Made by a program: the position numbers and the translations under genes. A DNA stretch of 64,000 nucleotides. It comes from Kluyvera sp036759925 (lineage in GTDB: Bacteria > Pseudomonadota > Gammaproteobacteria > Enterobacterales > Enterobacteriaceae). The notes below the pieces were generated by a model, which saw nothing but the letters and a program-made list of their open reading frames with translations, was not told the DNA's origin and ran no database searches. Position 1 is the first letter of the stretch; each line of letters begins with the position of its first letter. The stretch spans positions 113,555-177,554 of the forward strand of contig NZ_JAPKIB010000009.1 of NCBI RefSeq assembly GCF_036759925.1, given 5' to 3'. Positions 26,501-34,740 of the stretch are shown in pieces.

Positions 26501-26625
26501 TTCGGTGGCGCCAGGTCAGGGTATTGCTCAACGGGTAAAGAAAATATCGCCAGGGCCCCTGTGAGGCACAATAGGATTGCTAGCACCCAGGCAAAAATGG
26601 GGCGATCAATAAAGAAATTCGCCAT
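23512..26625 (-). CDS. acrD: RND multidrug efflux pump AcrD
   Basis: A 1037-residue inner-membrane RND transporter, identical in length to E. coli AcrD and very similar throughout. It starts MANFFIDRPIFAWVLA and has GLLVDDAIVVVENVERI (the proton-relay Asp pair in TM4) and the LSAKNAILIVEFA segment in TM10. It exports aminoglycosides, bile acids and some anionic beta-lactams with AcrA and TolC. AcrB is more distant. The acrD promoter must lie in 26626-26952. K-12 has narQ next to acrD; here aegA follows directly. Confidence 0.97.
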   Translation of the reverse strand: MANFFIDRPIFAWVLAILLCLTGALAIFSLPVEQYPDLAPPNVRVTANYPGASAQTLENTVTQVIEQNMTGIDNLMYMSSQSSATGQATITLSFVAGTDPDEAVQQVQNQLQTAMNKLPPAVQTQGVTVRKTGDTNILTIAFVSTDGSMDKQDISDYVASNVQDPISRVDGVGDIDAYGSQYSMRIWLDPAKLNSYQMTTADVTDAIKSQNAQIAVGQLGGTPSIDKQALNATINAQSLLQTPQQFRDITLRVNQDGSEVTLGDVATVEMGAEKYDYLSRYNRNPASGLGIKLASGANEMATAERVIQRLDELKQYFPHGLEYKVAYETTSFVKASIKDVVKTLLEAILLVFLVMYLFLQNFRATLIPTIAVPVVLMGTFAILYACGYSINTLTMFAMVLAIGLLVDDAIVVVENVERIMSTEGLTPRQATRKSMGQIQGALVGIAMVLSAVFIPMAFFGGTTGAIYRQFSITIVSAMVLSVLVAMILTPALCATILKPIHKGEVHGTKGFFGWFNRHFDASARRYESGVARILHRSIRWMLIYVLLLGGMVFLFLRLPSSFLPLEDRGMFTTSVQLPSGSTQQQTLKVVEQVEDYFFKNEKDNVTSIFATIGSGPGGNGQNVARMFVRLKDWDERDSKTGTSFAIIERATKALNKIKEARVYASSPPAISGLGSSAGFDMELQDHAGAGHDALMAARDKLLELAGNDPQLTRVRHNGLDDSPQLQVDIDQRKAQALGVSIDDINDTLQTAWGSSYVNDFMDRGRVKKVYVQAAAKYRMLPEDMNLWYVRNNSGQMVPFSAFATSRWETGSPRLERYNGYSAVEIIGEAAPGVSTGTAMDVMQNLVQQLPTGFGLEWTAMSYQERLSGAQAPALYAISLLVVFLCLAALYESWSVPFSVMLVVPLGVIGALLATWMRGLENDVYFQVGLLTVIGLSAKNAILIVEFANDLNQKGEDLMTATLEACRQRLRPILMTSLAFIFGVLPMALTTGAGSGGQHAVGTGVVGGMVSATILAIFFVPLFFVLVRRRFPLKEKPE

Positions 26626-26952
26626 CAGGATTTGAACCTCGTGTTGTTCATTTTTTTACGTACTGAATTGCGTCAAACACTGTAGCGGTAAGGCCCTCAA
26701 CAATCGTGGAGAAAAAAAGGAGATAATGTAAATTATCATTCCGCTTTTCTGAAACGGTTTGCACATCCTTACGCTATCGGCCTTGGCCCCTGAAACGTAA
26801 TTTCATTTAAGCTGAAATTTTTTGATCTGCCACATCATACTGATAAATAGTCACCGTTTCTGGGCAAATGGACATTGCCTGGGTGAGGAATACTCGGCTA
26901 ATAAATAGGACTTATAAATATAAGGTTAATTTGAACCATAGGCTGAGAATGT
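26626..26952. promoter_or_regulatory. Divergent acrD-aegA promoter region (327 bp)
   Basis: AT-rich spacer with the 5' ends of both genes and no ORF I trust. A hairpin with T-run, AATTTCA/TGAAATT (26799-26819) then T to 26823, reads like a weak plus-strand terminator. E. coli encodes the sRNA SdsN between narQ and acrD; I cannot confirm a homologue here by eye. No BaeR box stands out. Confidence 0.45.
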
Positions 26953-28935
26953 ATGAACCGTTTTATTAGGGTAGATAGCCAAAAATGCATTGGATGCAAG
27001 GCGTGTGAAGTAGCCTGTGTAATGTCGCATAACGATGAGCAACATGTGCTGACTTCAGCGCAGTTTATTCCGCGCATTACCACCGTGAAGATGAACAATC
27101 AGCGAGGGGTGGCGACCTGCCACCATTGTGAAGATGCCCCCTGTGCCCGCAGCTGCCCGAACGGCGCGATACGCCAGAGCGGTGACGCTATTCTGGTCGA
27201 TCAGGCAAAATGCATTGGCTGTAAATCCTGCGTAGTGGCCTGCCCGTTCGGCACCATGCAGATGGTGTTGACGCCAACCAAAGAGGGGCGCGTTAAAGCC
27301 AGCGCTCACAAATGCGATCTGTGCCATGACCGCGCGGCGGGTCCGGCGTGCGTGGAGAACTGCCCGGCAGATGCGCTGCAATTGATGACCAGCCAGCAGC
27401 TTACCGATATCGCCAAAAACCGCCGCCTGCAGACCGCCTGCCGGGAAGCGCAGCCGTGGCACAGCGACAGCCGTGCCGTTGCCCCTGAGGTATCGCGCAG
27501 CAAGGTCGAGCAGATGGGGCAGACGCCCGCACGCGGTGAGGCGGATAAGCTGAATATCGACGCCCGCAAAACCGTCTTTGCTGAAATCTATCTGCCGCTA
27601 AAAGAAGCGCAGGCGCAGCAGGCGGCTTCACGCTGCCTGACCTGTGGTGAGCACAGTATTTGCGAATGGACCTGTCCACTACATAACCATATCCCGCAGT
27701 GGATTGAACGCGTGAACGCCGGGGATATTGACGCCGCGGTAGAGCTGTCGCATCAGACTAACCCGCTGCCGGAGATTACCGGTCGCGTCTGCCCGCAGGA
27801 CCGGCTGTGCGAAGGGGCCTGCACCATTCGCGACGAACACGGCGCGGTAACCATTGGCAATATCGAACGCTATATCTCTGACCGCGCGCTGGCCAAAGGC
27901 TGGCGGCCTGCGGTCGGTAACGTTGCCAGCAGCGGTAAGCGGGTCGCCATTATTGGCGCTGGCCCGGCGGGGCTGGCGTGCGCCGATATCCTGGTGCGTC
28001 AGGGCGTGGAGCCAGTGGTGTTTGACCGTCACCCGGAAATTGGTGGCCTGCTGACCTTCGGCATTCCCTCCTTCAAGCTGGATAAATCGCTGATGGCGCG
28101 CCGCCGTGAGATCTTTACCGGGATGGGGATTCGCTTTGAGCTCAACTGCGAGATTGGTAAAGATATCGCGCTGGAGACGTTACTGGCGGATTACGATGCG
28201 GTGTTTGTCGGCGTCGGAACCTATCGCTCGATGAAGGCCGATTTGCCGAATGAGGATGCGCCAGGGGTTTACGACGCCCTGCCGTTCCTGATTGCTAACA
28301 CCAAAAACGTGATGGGCATCGGTGAGCGACCCGACGAGCCTTACATCAATACCAAAGGGCTGAACGTGGTGGTGCTTGGCGGCGGTGATACGGCGATGGA
28401 CTGCGTGCGTACCGCGTTACGTCACGGTGCGCAGAAGGTGACCTGCGCCTATCGTCGCGATGAAGCCAACATGCCGGGGTCGAAAAAAGAGGTGAAGAAC
28501 GCCAAAGAAGAGGGGGCCGAGTTTGAGTTTAACGTTCAGCCGGTAACCCTTGAACTGGATGAGAAAGGCCACGTTTGCGGCATTCGCCTGCTGCGCACTC
28601 AGCTTGGTGAGGCGGATGCTCAAGGCCGCCGTCGGCCAATGCCGATCCCCGGCAGCGAGTTTGTGATGCCCGCTGATGCGGTGATTATGGCCTTTGGTTT
28701 CCATCCGCACAGCATGCCGTGGCTCAATGCCAAAGGTGTCGACGTCGATGACTGGGGGCGTATCCGCGCCAACGTCAATTCGCCTTACCGCTATCAGACC
28801 AGCAACCCGCAGATTTTTGCCGGCGGCGATGCGGTTCGCGGGGCCGATCTGGTGGTGACCGCCATGGCCGAAGGGCGGCATGCCGCACAGGGGATTCTCG
28901 ACTGGCTGGGGGTAAAAATCACCCCAGCGCATTGA
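26953..28935 (+). CDS. aegA: Iron-sulfur oxidoreductase AegA (ferredoxin-like plus GltD-like)
   Basis: A 660-residue protein (E. coli 659). The N-terminal domain has 4Fe-4S clusters, first CIGCKACEVAC at residues 12-22 then CIGCKSCVVAC and others. The C-terminal part resembles the small subunit of glutamate synthase, with an FAD site (IIGAGPAGLACAD) and an NADPH site (VVLGGGDTAMDCVRTA). In E. coli it is linked to anaerobic urate breakdown. It is preceded by 327 bp shared with acrD, and FNR-type control is expected but I see no certain site. Confidence 0.95.
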   Translation: MNRFIRVDSQKCIGCKACEVACVMSHNDEQHVLTSAQFIPRITTVKMNNQRGVATCHHCEDAPCARSCPNGAIRQSGDAILVDQAKCIGCKSCVVACPFGTMQMVLTPTKEGRVKASAHKCDLCHDRAAGPACVENCPADALQLMTSQQLTDIAKNRRLQTACREAQPWHSDSRAVAPEVSRSKVEQMGQTPARGEADKLNIDARKTVFAEIYLPLKEAQAQQAASRCLTCGEHSICEWTCPLHNHIPQWIERVNAGDIDAAVELSHQTNPLPEITGRVCPQDRLCEGACTIRDEHGAVTIGNIERYISDRALAKGWRPAVGNVASSGKRVAIIGAGPAGLACADILVRQGVEPVVFDRHPEIGGLLTFGIPSFKLDKSLMARRREIFTGMGIRFELNCEIGKDIALETLLADYDAVFVGVGTYRSMKADLPNEDAPGVYDALPFLIANTKNVMGIGERPDEPYINTKGLNVVVLGGGDTAMDCVRTALRHGAQKVTCAYRRDEANMPGSKKEVKNAKEEGAEFEFNVQPVTLELDEKGHVCGIRLLRTQLGEADAQGRRRPMPIPGSEFVMPADAVIMAFGFHPHSMPWLNAKGVDVDDWGRIRANVNSPYRYQTSNPQIFAGGDAVRGADLVVTAMAEGRHAAQGILDWLGVKITPAH

Positions 28936-28992
28936 CGGTAGCCGGGCTCGGCGGCGTAATATGTGCTATTCGTATTCCGCCGTGGAGCCCGC

Positions 28993-29571
28993 ATGTCCCT
29001 GAATATCACCGTTATCAAAGATAAAATCCTCTCCGAAAACTACTTTGTCCTGCGCAATATCACCTACAACTTAACCCAGCGAAACGGTGAGGTCGTCCAG
29101 CATAAGCGCGAAGTGTACGATCGCGGTAACGGCGCGACGGTACTGTTGTATAACCGCCACAAACAGAGTGTGGTGCTGGTGCGTCAGTTCCGCGTCGCCA
29201 CCTGGGTTAACGGCAATCTCGACGGCATGCTGATTGAAACCTGCGCGGGCCTGCTGGACGATGATGAGCCGGAAGCCTGCATCCGCAAAGAGGCGATTGA
29301 AGAGACCGGCTACCAGGTCAGCAACGTGCGTAAAGTGTTCCAGTTGTATATGTCTCCGGGCGGCGTCACCGAAATCGTCCACTTCTTTATCGCTGAGTAT
29401 GACGAACGTCTGCGGCAGAATGACGGCGGTGGCGTGGAGGATGAAGACATTGACGTGCTGGAGCTGCCGTTTACTCAGGCAATTGAGATGATTCGTAGTG
29501 GCGAAATTTGCGACGGTAAGACGGTGATTTTGCTCCAGTATCTGCAAAACTCCGGCCTTATGGCGCAATAA
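28993..29571 (+). CDS. nudK: GDP-mannose pyrophosphatase NudK (Nudix)
   Basis: A 192-residue Nudix hydrolase. The Nudix box runs GLLDDDEPEACIRKEAIEETGY, with K in place of the usual R before the first Glu pair. E. coli NudK splits GDP-mannose to GMP and mannose 1-phosphate. The ATG at 28993 (MSLNITVIKDKIL, after GTGGAGCC) fits the family length; the in-frame start at 28963 lies upstream of that site. It follows aegA by 57 bases. Confidence 0.95.
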   Translation: MSLNITVIKDKILSENYFVLRNITYNLTQRNGEVVQHKREVYDRGNGATVLLYNRHKQSVVLVRQFRVATWVNGNLDGMLIETCAGLLDDDEPEACIRKEAIEETGYQVSNVRKVFQLYMSPGGVTEIVHFFIAEYDERLRQNDGGGVEDEDIDVLELPFTQAIEMIRSGEICDGKTVILLQYLQNSGLMAQ

Positions 29572-29673
29572 GGGACAATGCTCAATCCGATAAATCCGAT
29601 TGAGCCTCGCCGCTTCGATAGTGAAGATACCCCCAGTATGCTGATGCTTTTTTCTTCTGGGGTTGTACCGTCC

Positions 29674-30723
29674 ATGCGTTACCACGTTCTCCTTTTTTTC
29701 TTCTGCATCGGGTGGCTCCCGACGTCGGTGACGTGGGCCGCGCCAGCGCAGCAGCTGTTTTCCGACTGGTTAGTGACCTGCAATAACCAGAATTTCTGCG
29801 TGACCCGCAACGTGGGTCTGCACCACGGTCTGGTGATGACGTTAAGTCGTAGCGCTGGGGCGCACACCGACGCACAACTGCGTATCGAGCTAGGTGGTCT
29901 GGTGAACCCGGTCGCCGCCGTTCCGGCGATTGAGCCGCGGCTGCTGCTGGACAGCAAACCGCTCAAGCTTTCCGGCGAACACTGGAAAGTGCAGCCTAAG
30001 CTTCTGACGACTGGCGATAGCGTCACCATCGATGCGTTTCTCCAGCAGGTTCAGGATGCCGATGCGATTACGCTGGATAAAGGCGTGCAGGTGATGTCGC
30101 TGAAGGGGCTGAAGGCCGCGCTGCTGTTTATCGACGCTCAGCAAAAGCGAGTGGGTAATGAAACGGCATGGGTTCGCAAAGGCGACGAACCGCCAATGAG
30201 CGTGCCGCCCGCACCGGCGCTGAAGTCAGCGGTGAAAGCGATACCTGCGCCCGTGCCACTGAGCCACGCGGAGTACAACGATCTGCTCGACTTCGCCACC
30301 TGGCGTATGAACAACAACCAGTGCTCACTGGAACCAATCCGCCGCGAAGTGTGGGTCACCGCCTTAAGCGATGATAAAGCGCTGATCATGACCAGCTGCG
30401 AATCCGGTGCCTACAACACCATCTATCTTGCCTGGCTGGTATCGCGCCAGAAGCCGTTCATCACGACGCCAATACGTCTGCGCCTGCCGTTCCTGCCTGC
30501 TGGCAGCGACAGCCGCGACGTTGAGCTGGTCAATTTGACCTTCAATGAAAATTCCCGGGAGCTAGTGACGCTGGATAAAGGCCGTGGTCTGGGCGACTGT
30601 GGCGTGCAAACGCGCTGGCGCTACGACGGCCAACGCTTCCGCCTGGTGCGCTATGCCGCGCAGCCGGAATGCGACAGCTGGCAGAGCGCGGATGCGTGGG
30701 CGACGCAGTGGGTCTCCGGTTAA
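29674..30723 (+). CDS. ypfG: Periplasmic DUF1176 family protein YpfG
   Basis: A 349-residue secreted protein. A signal peptide spans residues about 1-22 (MRYHVLLFFFCIGWLP..., cleaved after TWA), and SDWLVTCNNQNFCVTRN follows. E. coli YpfG has about the same length and no known function. Two in-frame upstream starts (29578, 29638) would put residues before the signal peptide, so 29674 is preferred, though its ribosome-binding site is weak. The stop overlaps the convergent EthD gene by four bases (TTAA). Confidence 0.88.
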   Translation: MRYHVLLFFFCIGWLPTSVTWAAPAQQLFSDWLVTCNNQNFCVTRNVGLHHGLVMTLSRSAGAHTDAQLRIELGGLVNPVAAVPAIEPRLLLDSKPLKLSGEHWKVQPKLLTTGDSVTIDAFLQQVQDADAITLDKGVQVMSLKGLKAALLFIDAQQKRVGNETAWVRKGDEPPMSVPPAPALKSAVKAIPAPVPLSHAEYNDLLDFATWRMNNNQCSLEPIRREVWVTALSDDKALIMTSCESGAYNTIYLAWLVSRQKPFITTPIRLRLPFLPAGSDSRDVELVNLTFNENSRELVTLDKGRGLGDCGVQTRWRYDGQRFRLVRYAAQPECDSWQSADAWATQWVSG

Positions 30724-31046
30724 CGCTTTCTGATTTCCGTAATATAGGTAACGGCCACGTTAGCAGCAAAGTTCGGCACGTCGTCGAACGCCTCCTGACC
30801 TACCGGAGAAGCAAAGGCCGCCATTGCGCCCTCCAGTGAATCAAACCACAGCTCGGAAAAACCGTCGATCGGTGAGTCGGGGTAGACACGGCGATCGATA
30901 GGGTTCAGCACGTAGCCGCGCAGGCCCGGCAGCGCCAGGGCAATCTTGCTGTGCACGGCCTGCCAGTGGGCGACAAATTCTTCAAAACTCTGGGTCTCTT
31001 TTTTCGTCAGCAGACCGACGTGTTTAAAACCGTTTACCGTCGTCAT
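30720..31046 (-). CDS. EthD-domain protein (dimeric alpha/beta barrel)
   Basis: A 108-residue protein with the EthD pattern: KHVGLLTKKETQSFEEFVAHW near the start, HSK, then FAANVAVTYITEIRKR at the end. EthD-type proteins are often helpers or small enzymes for degradation of xenobiotics; no substrate can be read here. It is divergent from a LysR gene, 215 bases apart, which is probably its regulator. GGAG precedes the ATG. It occupies the spot where K-12 has tktB-talA. Confidence 0.8.
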   Translation of the reverse strand: MTTVNGFKHVGLLTKKETQSFEEFVAHWQAVHSKIALALPGLRGYVLNPIDRRVYPDSPIDGFSELWFDSLEGAMAAFASPVGQEAFDDVPNFAANVAVTYITEIRKR

Positions 31047-31261
31047 AATGTTCTCCAGCTTATCAACGTAATGATTAATTTAACGATTCAGGATGATGGC
31101 TTAACAGGCCTGCTTTGCCGCATGATGGCGATTCGTCATCACGCTGAATACTATGATTGATTTTATTCTGGCGATAAATGGGGTTTTAGTTGCTTCTTTG
31201 TAGACATAAATTCTCCAATACGCTACAGCATGAGGGGACTTAATCCAGTGGACGTGGAACG

Positions 31262-32173
31262 ATGCGAAAAACCGATAACCTTGGCGGGATCACCGCTTTT
31301 GTGACAACGGCTCAGCAGGGCAGCTTTACCGCTGCCGCAGAGCAACTGGGGCTGACCAAATCGGCGGTGGGCAAGAGCGTGAGCCGCCTCGAAGCGCGCC
31401 TCGGGCTAACGCTGTTTCAGCGTTCTACCCGCCGCCTGAGCCTGACCCCCGACGGCGAAGCCTTCCTTTCGCGCTGTCAGCAGGCGATCGATATTCTTGA
31501 GCAGGCGGAAGCTGAGCTCACTTCGCACGTGATTCATCCGTCCGGTCGGCTGCGGGTTGATCTACCGTCGGCTTTTGGCCGCCAGCGCGTGCTGCCGATC
31601 CTGCTAGCCATTACCCAACGCTACCCTGAACTGTCGTTGACGGTGACCTTCAGCGAGCGCTTTGTTGACCTGATTGAAGAGGGGATCGATCTGGTGGTGC
31701 GCATCGGGGAACTGGCTGACAGCAGCGGGCTGGTCGCTCGACGGCTGACCACGCAGAAGCTGGTTATCTGCGCGGCCCCGGCCTATCTGGCGGCATTCGG
31801 CGAGCCGCTGAGCGCAGAAGCGCTGGCTCGCCATCGCTGCGTGGTCGGTTTTCGGCGGAATCAGCCGATTTCGTGGCTGCTAAAATCGACTGACGGAAAG
31901 ATAACGCGCTTCACGCCGCCGCCAACCTTTGAGATGGCCGACGGTGATGCCATGCTGACGGCAACGCTTGCTGGCTGCGGGCTCTCGCAGCTGCCGCGCT
32001 GGCTGGTGGCAGACGCGCTGGCACAAGGATTGCTGGTTGAAGTGTTGGCGGAAAGCGCGGGCGCGGAGATGCCCATCAGCGCCATCTGGCCGAAGAATCA
32101 CCAGCTGCTGCCGAAGATTCGCTATGCGGTGGATGAGCTGGTGCGGGCGGGTCAGGAGGGGCGGTTGGATTAA
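31262..32173 (+). CDS. LysR-family transcriptional regulator divergent from the EthD gene
   Basis: A 303-residue LysR-type regulator. The winged HTH spans about residues 10-70 (FVTTAQQGSFTAAAEQLGLTKSAVGKSVSRLE), followed by a type 2 periplasmic-binding effector domain (residues 95-295). It is close to the AaeR/DmlR type. Being divergent from the EthD gene it likely controls that gene. Effector unknown. Confidence 0.88.
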   Translation: MRKTDNLGGITAFVTTAQQGSFTAAAEQLGLTKSAVGKSVSRLEARLGLTLFQRSTRRLSLTPDGEAFLSRCQQAIDILEQAEAELTSHVIHPSGRLRVDLPSAFGRQRVLPILLAITQRYPELSLTVTFSERFVDLIEEGIDLVVRIGELADSSGLVARRLTTQKLVICAAPAYLAAFGEPLSAEALARHRCVVGFRRNQPISWLLKSTDGKITRFTPPPTFEMADGDAMLTATLAGCGLSQLPRWLVADALAQGLLVEVLAESAGAEMPISAIWPKNHQLLPKIRYAVDELVRAGQEGRLD

Positions 32174-32418
32174 GTCCATAACGATTTGGTTATGGCGAAC
32201 ATAACGAAAAAGCATAGATGGAAATCATGATCTTGCTATCGATAGTTGATAACATGCGAGCAATAAATCAATAACAAAGCAAAGCGTGTTCGCAAGAGTA
32301 TGGCGGCCTTCAAAGTTTGCCGGGCTGCCAAAGGCGATACTAGGCGCTTCCTTCGGGAGTGCATCAGGAACGTAATTGCGCTTCACCTTTTTAGTTCGAT
32401 ACGTGAAAGGAACCCTAA

Positions 32419-34698
32419 ATGGACGACCAATTAAAACAAAGTGCCCTCGATTTCCATGAATTCCCTATCCCAGGAAAAATTCAAGTCTCCCCGACCAAGC
32501 CGCTGGCAACGCAGCGCGACCTTGCGCTGGCCTACTCTCCGGGCGTAGCGGCGCCGTGTCTGGAAATCGAAAAAGACCCGCTGGCGGCGTACAAATATAC
32601 GGCGCGCGGCAACCTGGTGGCAGTGGTATCAAACGGTACCGCGGTGCTCGGGTTGGGGAATATCGGCGCGCTCGCCGGTAAACCGGTAATGGAAGGCAAG
32701 GGCGTTTTGTTCAAGAAGTTCGCCGGTATTGATGTTTTCGACATCGAGGTGGACGAAACCAACCCTGACAAATTTATCGACGTGGTTGCTGCACTGGAGC
32801 CAACCTTCGGCGGCATCAACCTGGAAGATATCAAAGCACCGGAATGTTTCTACATTGAGCAGAAACTGCGTGAACGTATGAACATTCCGGTGTTCCATGA
32901 CGATCAGCACGGTACGGCTATCATCAGCACCGCGGCTATCCTCAACGGCCTGCGCGTCGTCGAGAAAAATATCTCCGACGTGCGCATGGTGGTTTCCGGC
33001 GCGGGCGCGGCGGCGATCGCCTGTATGAACCTGCTGGTGGCGCTCGGGATGCAGAAACACAACATCGTGGTCTGCGACTCGAAGGGCGTGATTTACGAAG
33101 GCCGCGAGCCGAATATGGCGGAAACCAAAGCCGCTTATGCGGTAAAAGATGACGGTAAACGCAGCCTCGACGACGTGATTGCCGATGCCGATATCTTCCT
33201 TGGCTGCTCCGGCCCGAAAGTGCTGACCCAGGAGATGGTCAAGAAGATGGCGCGTGCGCCGATGATTCTGGCGCTGGCTAACCCAGAGCCGGAAATTCTG
33301 CCGCCGCTGGCGAAAGAAGTGCGTCCGGATGCGATTATCTGTACCGGACGCTCTGACTACCCGAACCAGGTCAACAACGTGCTGTGCTTCCCGTTCATCT
33401 TCCGCGGCGCGCTGGACGTTGGCGCAACGGCGATTAACGAAGAGATGAAGCTGGCTGCAGTCCACGCGATTGCGGAGCTGGCGCACGCCGAGCAGAGCGA
33501 AGTGGTCGCCTCCGCCTATGGCGATCAGGACCTGAGCTTTGGCCCGGAATATATTATTCCTAAGCCGTTCGATCCGCGTCTGATCGTCAAGATCGCCCCT
33601 GCGGTAGCGAAAGCGGCGATGGACTCCGGCGTGGCGAATCGCCCGATTGCCGATTTTGATGCCTACATCGAAAAACTGAGCGAGTTCGTCTACAAAACCA
33701 ACCTGTTCATGAAGCCGATTTTCTCTCAGGCGCGTAAAGAGCCGAAGCGTATCGTGCTGGCAGAAGGGGAAGATAACCGCGTACTGCACGCGACGCAGGA
33801 GTTGATCACGCTGGGTCTGGCGAAGCCGATTCTGATTGGTCGTCCAAGCGTCATTGAAATGCGCCTGCAGAAACTGGGGCTGCAAATCAAAGCGGGCGTA
33901 GACTTCGAAATCGTTAACAACGAATCGGACCCGCGCTTTAAAGAGTACTGGCAGGAATATTACAACCTGATGAAGCGCCGTGGCATCACTCAGGAGCAGG
34001 CGCAGCGTGAAATGCGCAGCAACACCACCGCGATTGGCTCCATTATGGTGCTGCGCGGCGAAGCTGACGGCATGATCTGCGGCACCATTGGCGATTATCA
34101 CGAGCACTTCAGCGCGGTACAGCCGCTGTTTGGCTACCGTGAAGGCGTACACACCGCTGGCGCAATGAATGCGCTGCTGCTGCCAAGCGGCAACACCTTT
34201 ATTGCCGATACCTACGTCAACAACGATCCGACGCCAGAGCAGATTGCGGAAATCACCCTGATGGCGGCGGAAAGCGTGCGTCGTTTCGGTATCGAACCGC
34301 GCGTGGCGCTGCTGTCACACTCTAACTTTGGCTCGTCCGACTGCCCGTCAGCCAGCAAAATGCGCGATGCGCTGGAGCTGGTGAAGGCGCGTGCGCCTGA
34401 GCTGATGATTGACGGTGAGATGCACGGCGATGCCGCGCTGGTGGAAAGCATCCGTAATGACCGTATGCCGGACAGCCCGCTGAAAGGCTCCGCGAACATT
34501 CTGGTGATGCCAAATATGGAAGCGGCGCGTATCAGCTACAACCTGCTGCGCGTATCCAGCTCTGAAGGGGTAACCGTGGGGCCCGTGCTGATGGGGGTAT
34601 CGAAGCCGGTACATATCCTGACGCCGATTGCTTCCGTTCGCCGTATCGTTAACATGGTGGCGCTGGCGGTAGTCGAAGCACAAACCCAGCCGCTGTAA
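32419..34698 (+). CDS. maeB: NADP-dependent malic enzyme MaeB
   Basis: A 759-residue protein, the E. coli length. Residues 1 to about 430 are malic enzyme, with the NAD(P) fold (VSGAGAAAIACMNLL) and the FHDDQHGTA metal site. Residues 430-759 are a phosphotransacetylase-like domain thought to bind acetyl-CoA for control. It decarboxylates malate to pyruvate with NADPH. GAAAGGAACCC stands before the ATG. In E. coli the eut operon lies between maeB and hemF; here only a REP unit does. Confidence 0.97.
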   Translation: MDDQLKQSALDFHEFPIPGKIQVSPTKPLATQRDLALAYSPGVAAPCLEIEKDPLAAYKYTARGNLVAVVSNGTAVLGLGNIGALAGKPVMEGKGVLFKKFAGIDVFDIEVDETNPDKFIDVVAALEPTFGGINLEDIKAPECFYIEQKLRERMNIPVFHDDQHGTAIISTAAILNGLRVVEKNISDVRMVVSGAGAAAIACMNLLVALGMQKHNIVVCDSKGVIYEGREPNMAETKAAYAVKDDGKRSLDDVIADADIFLGCSGPKVLTQEMVKKMARAPMILALANPEPEILPPLAKEVRPDAIICTGRSDYPNQVNNVLCFPFIFRGALDVGATAINEEMKLAAVHAIAELAHAEQSEVVASAYGDQDLSFGPEYIIPKPFDPRLIVKIAPAVAKAAMDSGVANRPIADFDAYIEKLSEFVYKTNLFMKPIFSQARKEPKRIVLAEGEDNRVLHATQELITLGLAKPILIGRPSVIEMRLQKLGLQIKAGVDFEIVNNESDPRFKEYWQEYYNLMKRRGITQEQAQREMRSNTTAIGSIMVLRGEADGMICGTIGDYHEHFSAVQPLFGYREGVHTAGAMNALLLPSGNTFIADTYVNNDPTPEQIAEITLMAAESVRRFGIEPRVALLSHSNFGSSDCPSASKMRDALELVKARAPELMIDGEMHGDAALVESIRNDRMPDSPLKGSANILVMPNMEAARISYNLLRVSSSEGVTVGPVLMGVSKPVHILTPIASVRRIVNMVALAVVEAQTQPL

Positions 34699-34702
34699 CA
34701 AG

Positions 34703-34737
34703 TCGCCCGGGCGAGGCGTTTATGCCGACCCCGGGTT
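34703..34737. repeat. Single REP unit between maeB and hemF
   Basis: GCCCGGGCGAGGCGTTTATG followed by CCGACCCCGGGTT: the same half-element as at 13241. It replaces the whole eut region of K-12. Confidence 0.7.
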
Positions 34738-34740
34738 AGC

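Noticed and set aside
28935..28960. Possible REP unit between aegA and nudK
   Set aside because: Only GTAGCCGGGCTCGGCGGCG is present, with no partner arm, so it is too short to call.
32629..34152. 507-residue open frame antisense to maeB
   Set aside because: maeB is fully intact on the other strand; high GC at third positions creates long antisense frames, and the product has no recognisable domain.
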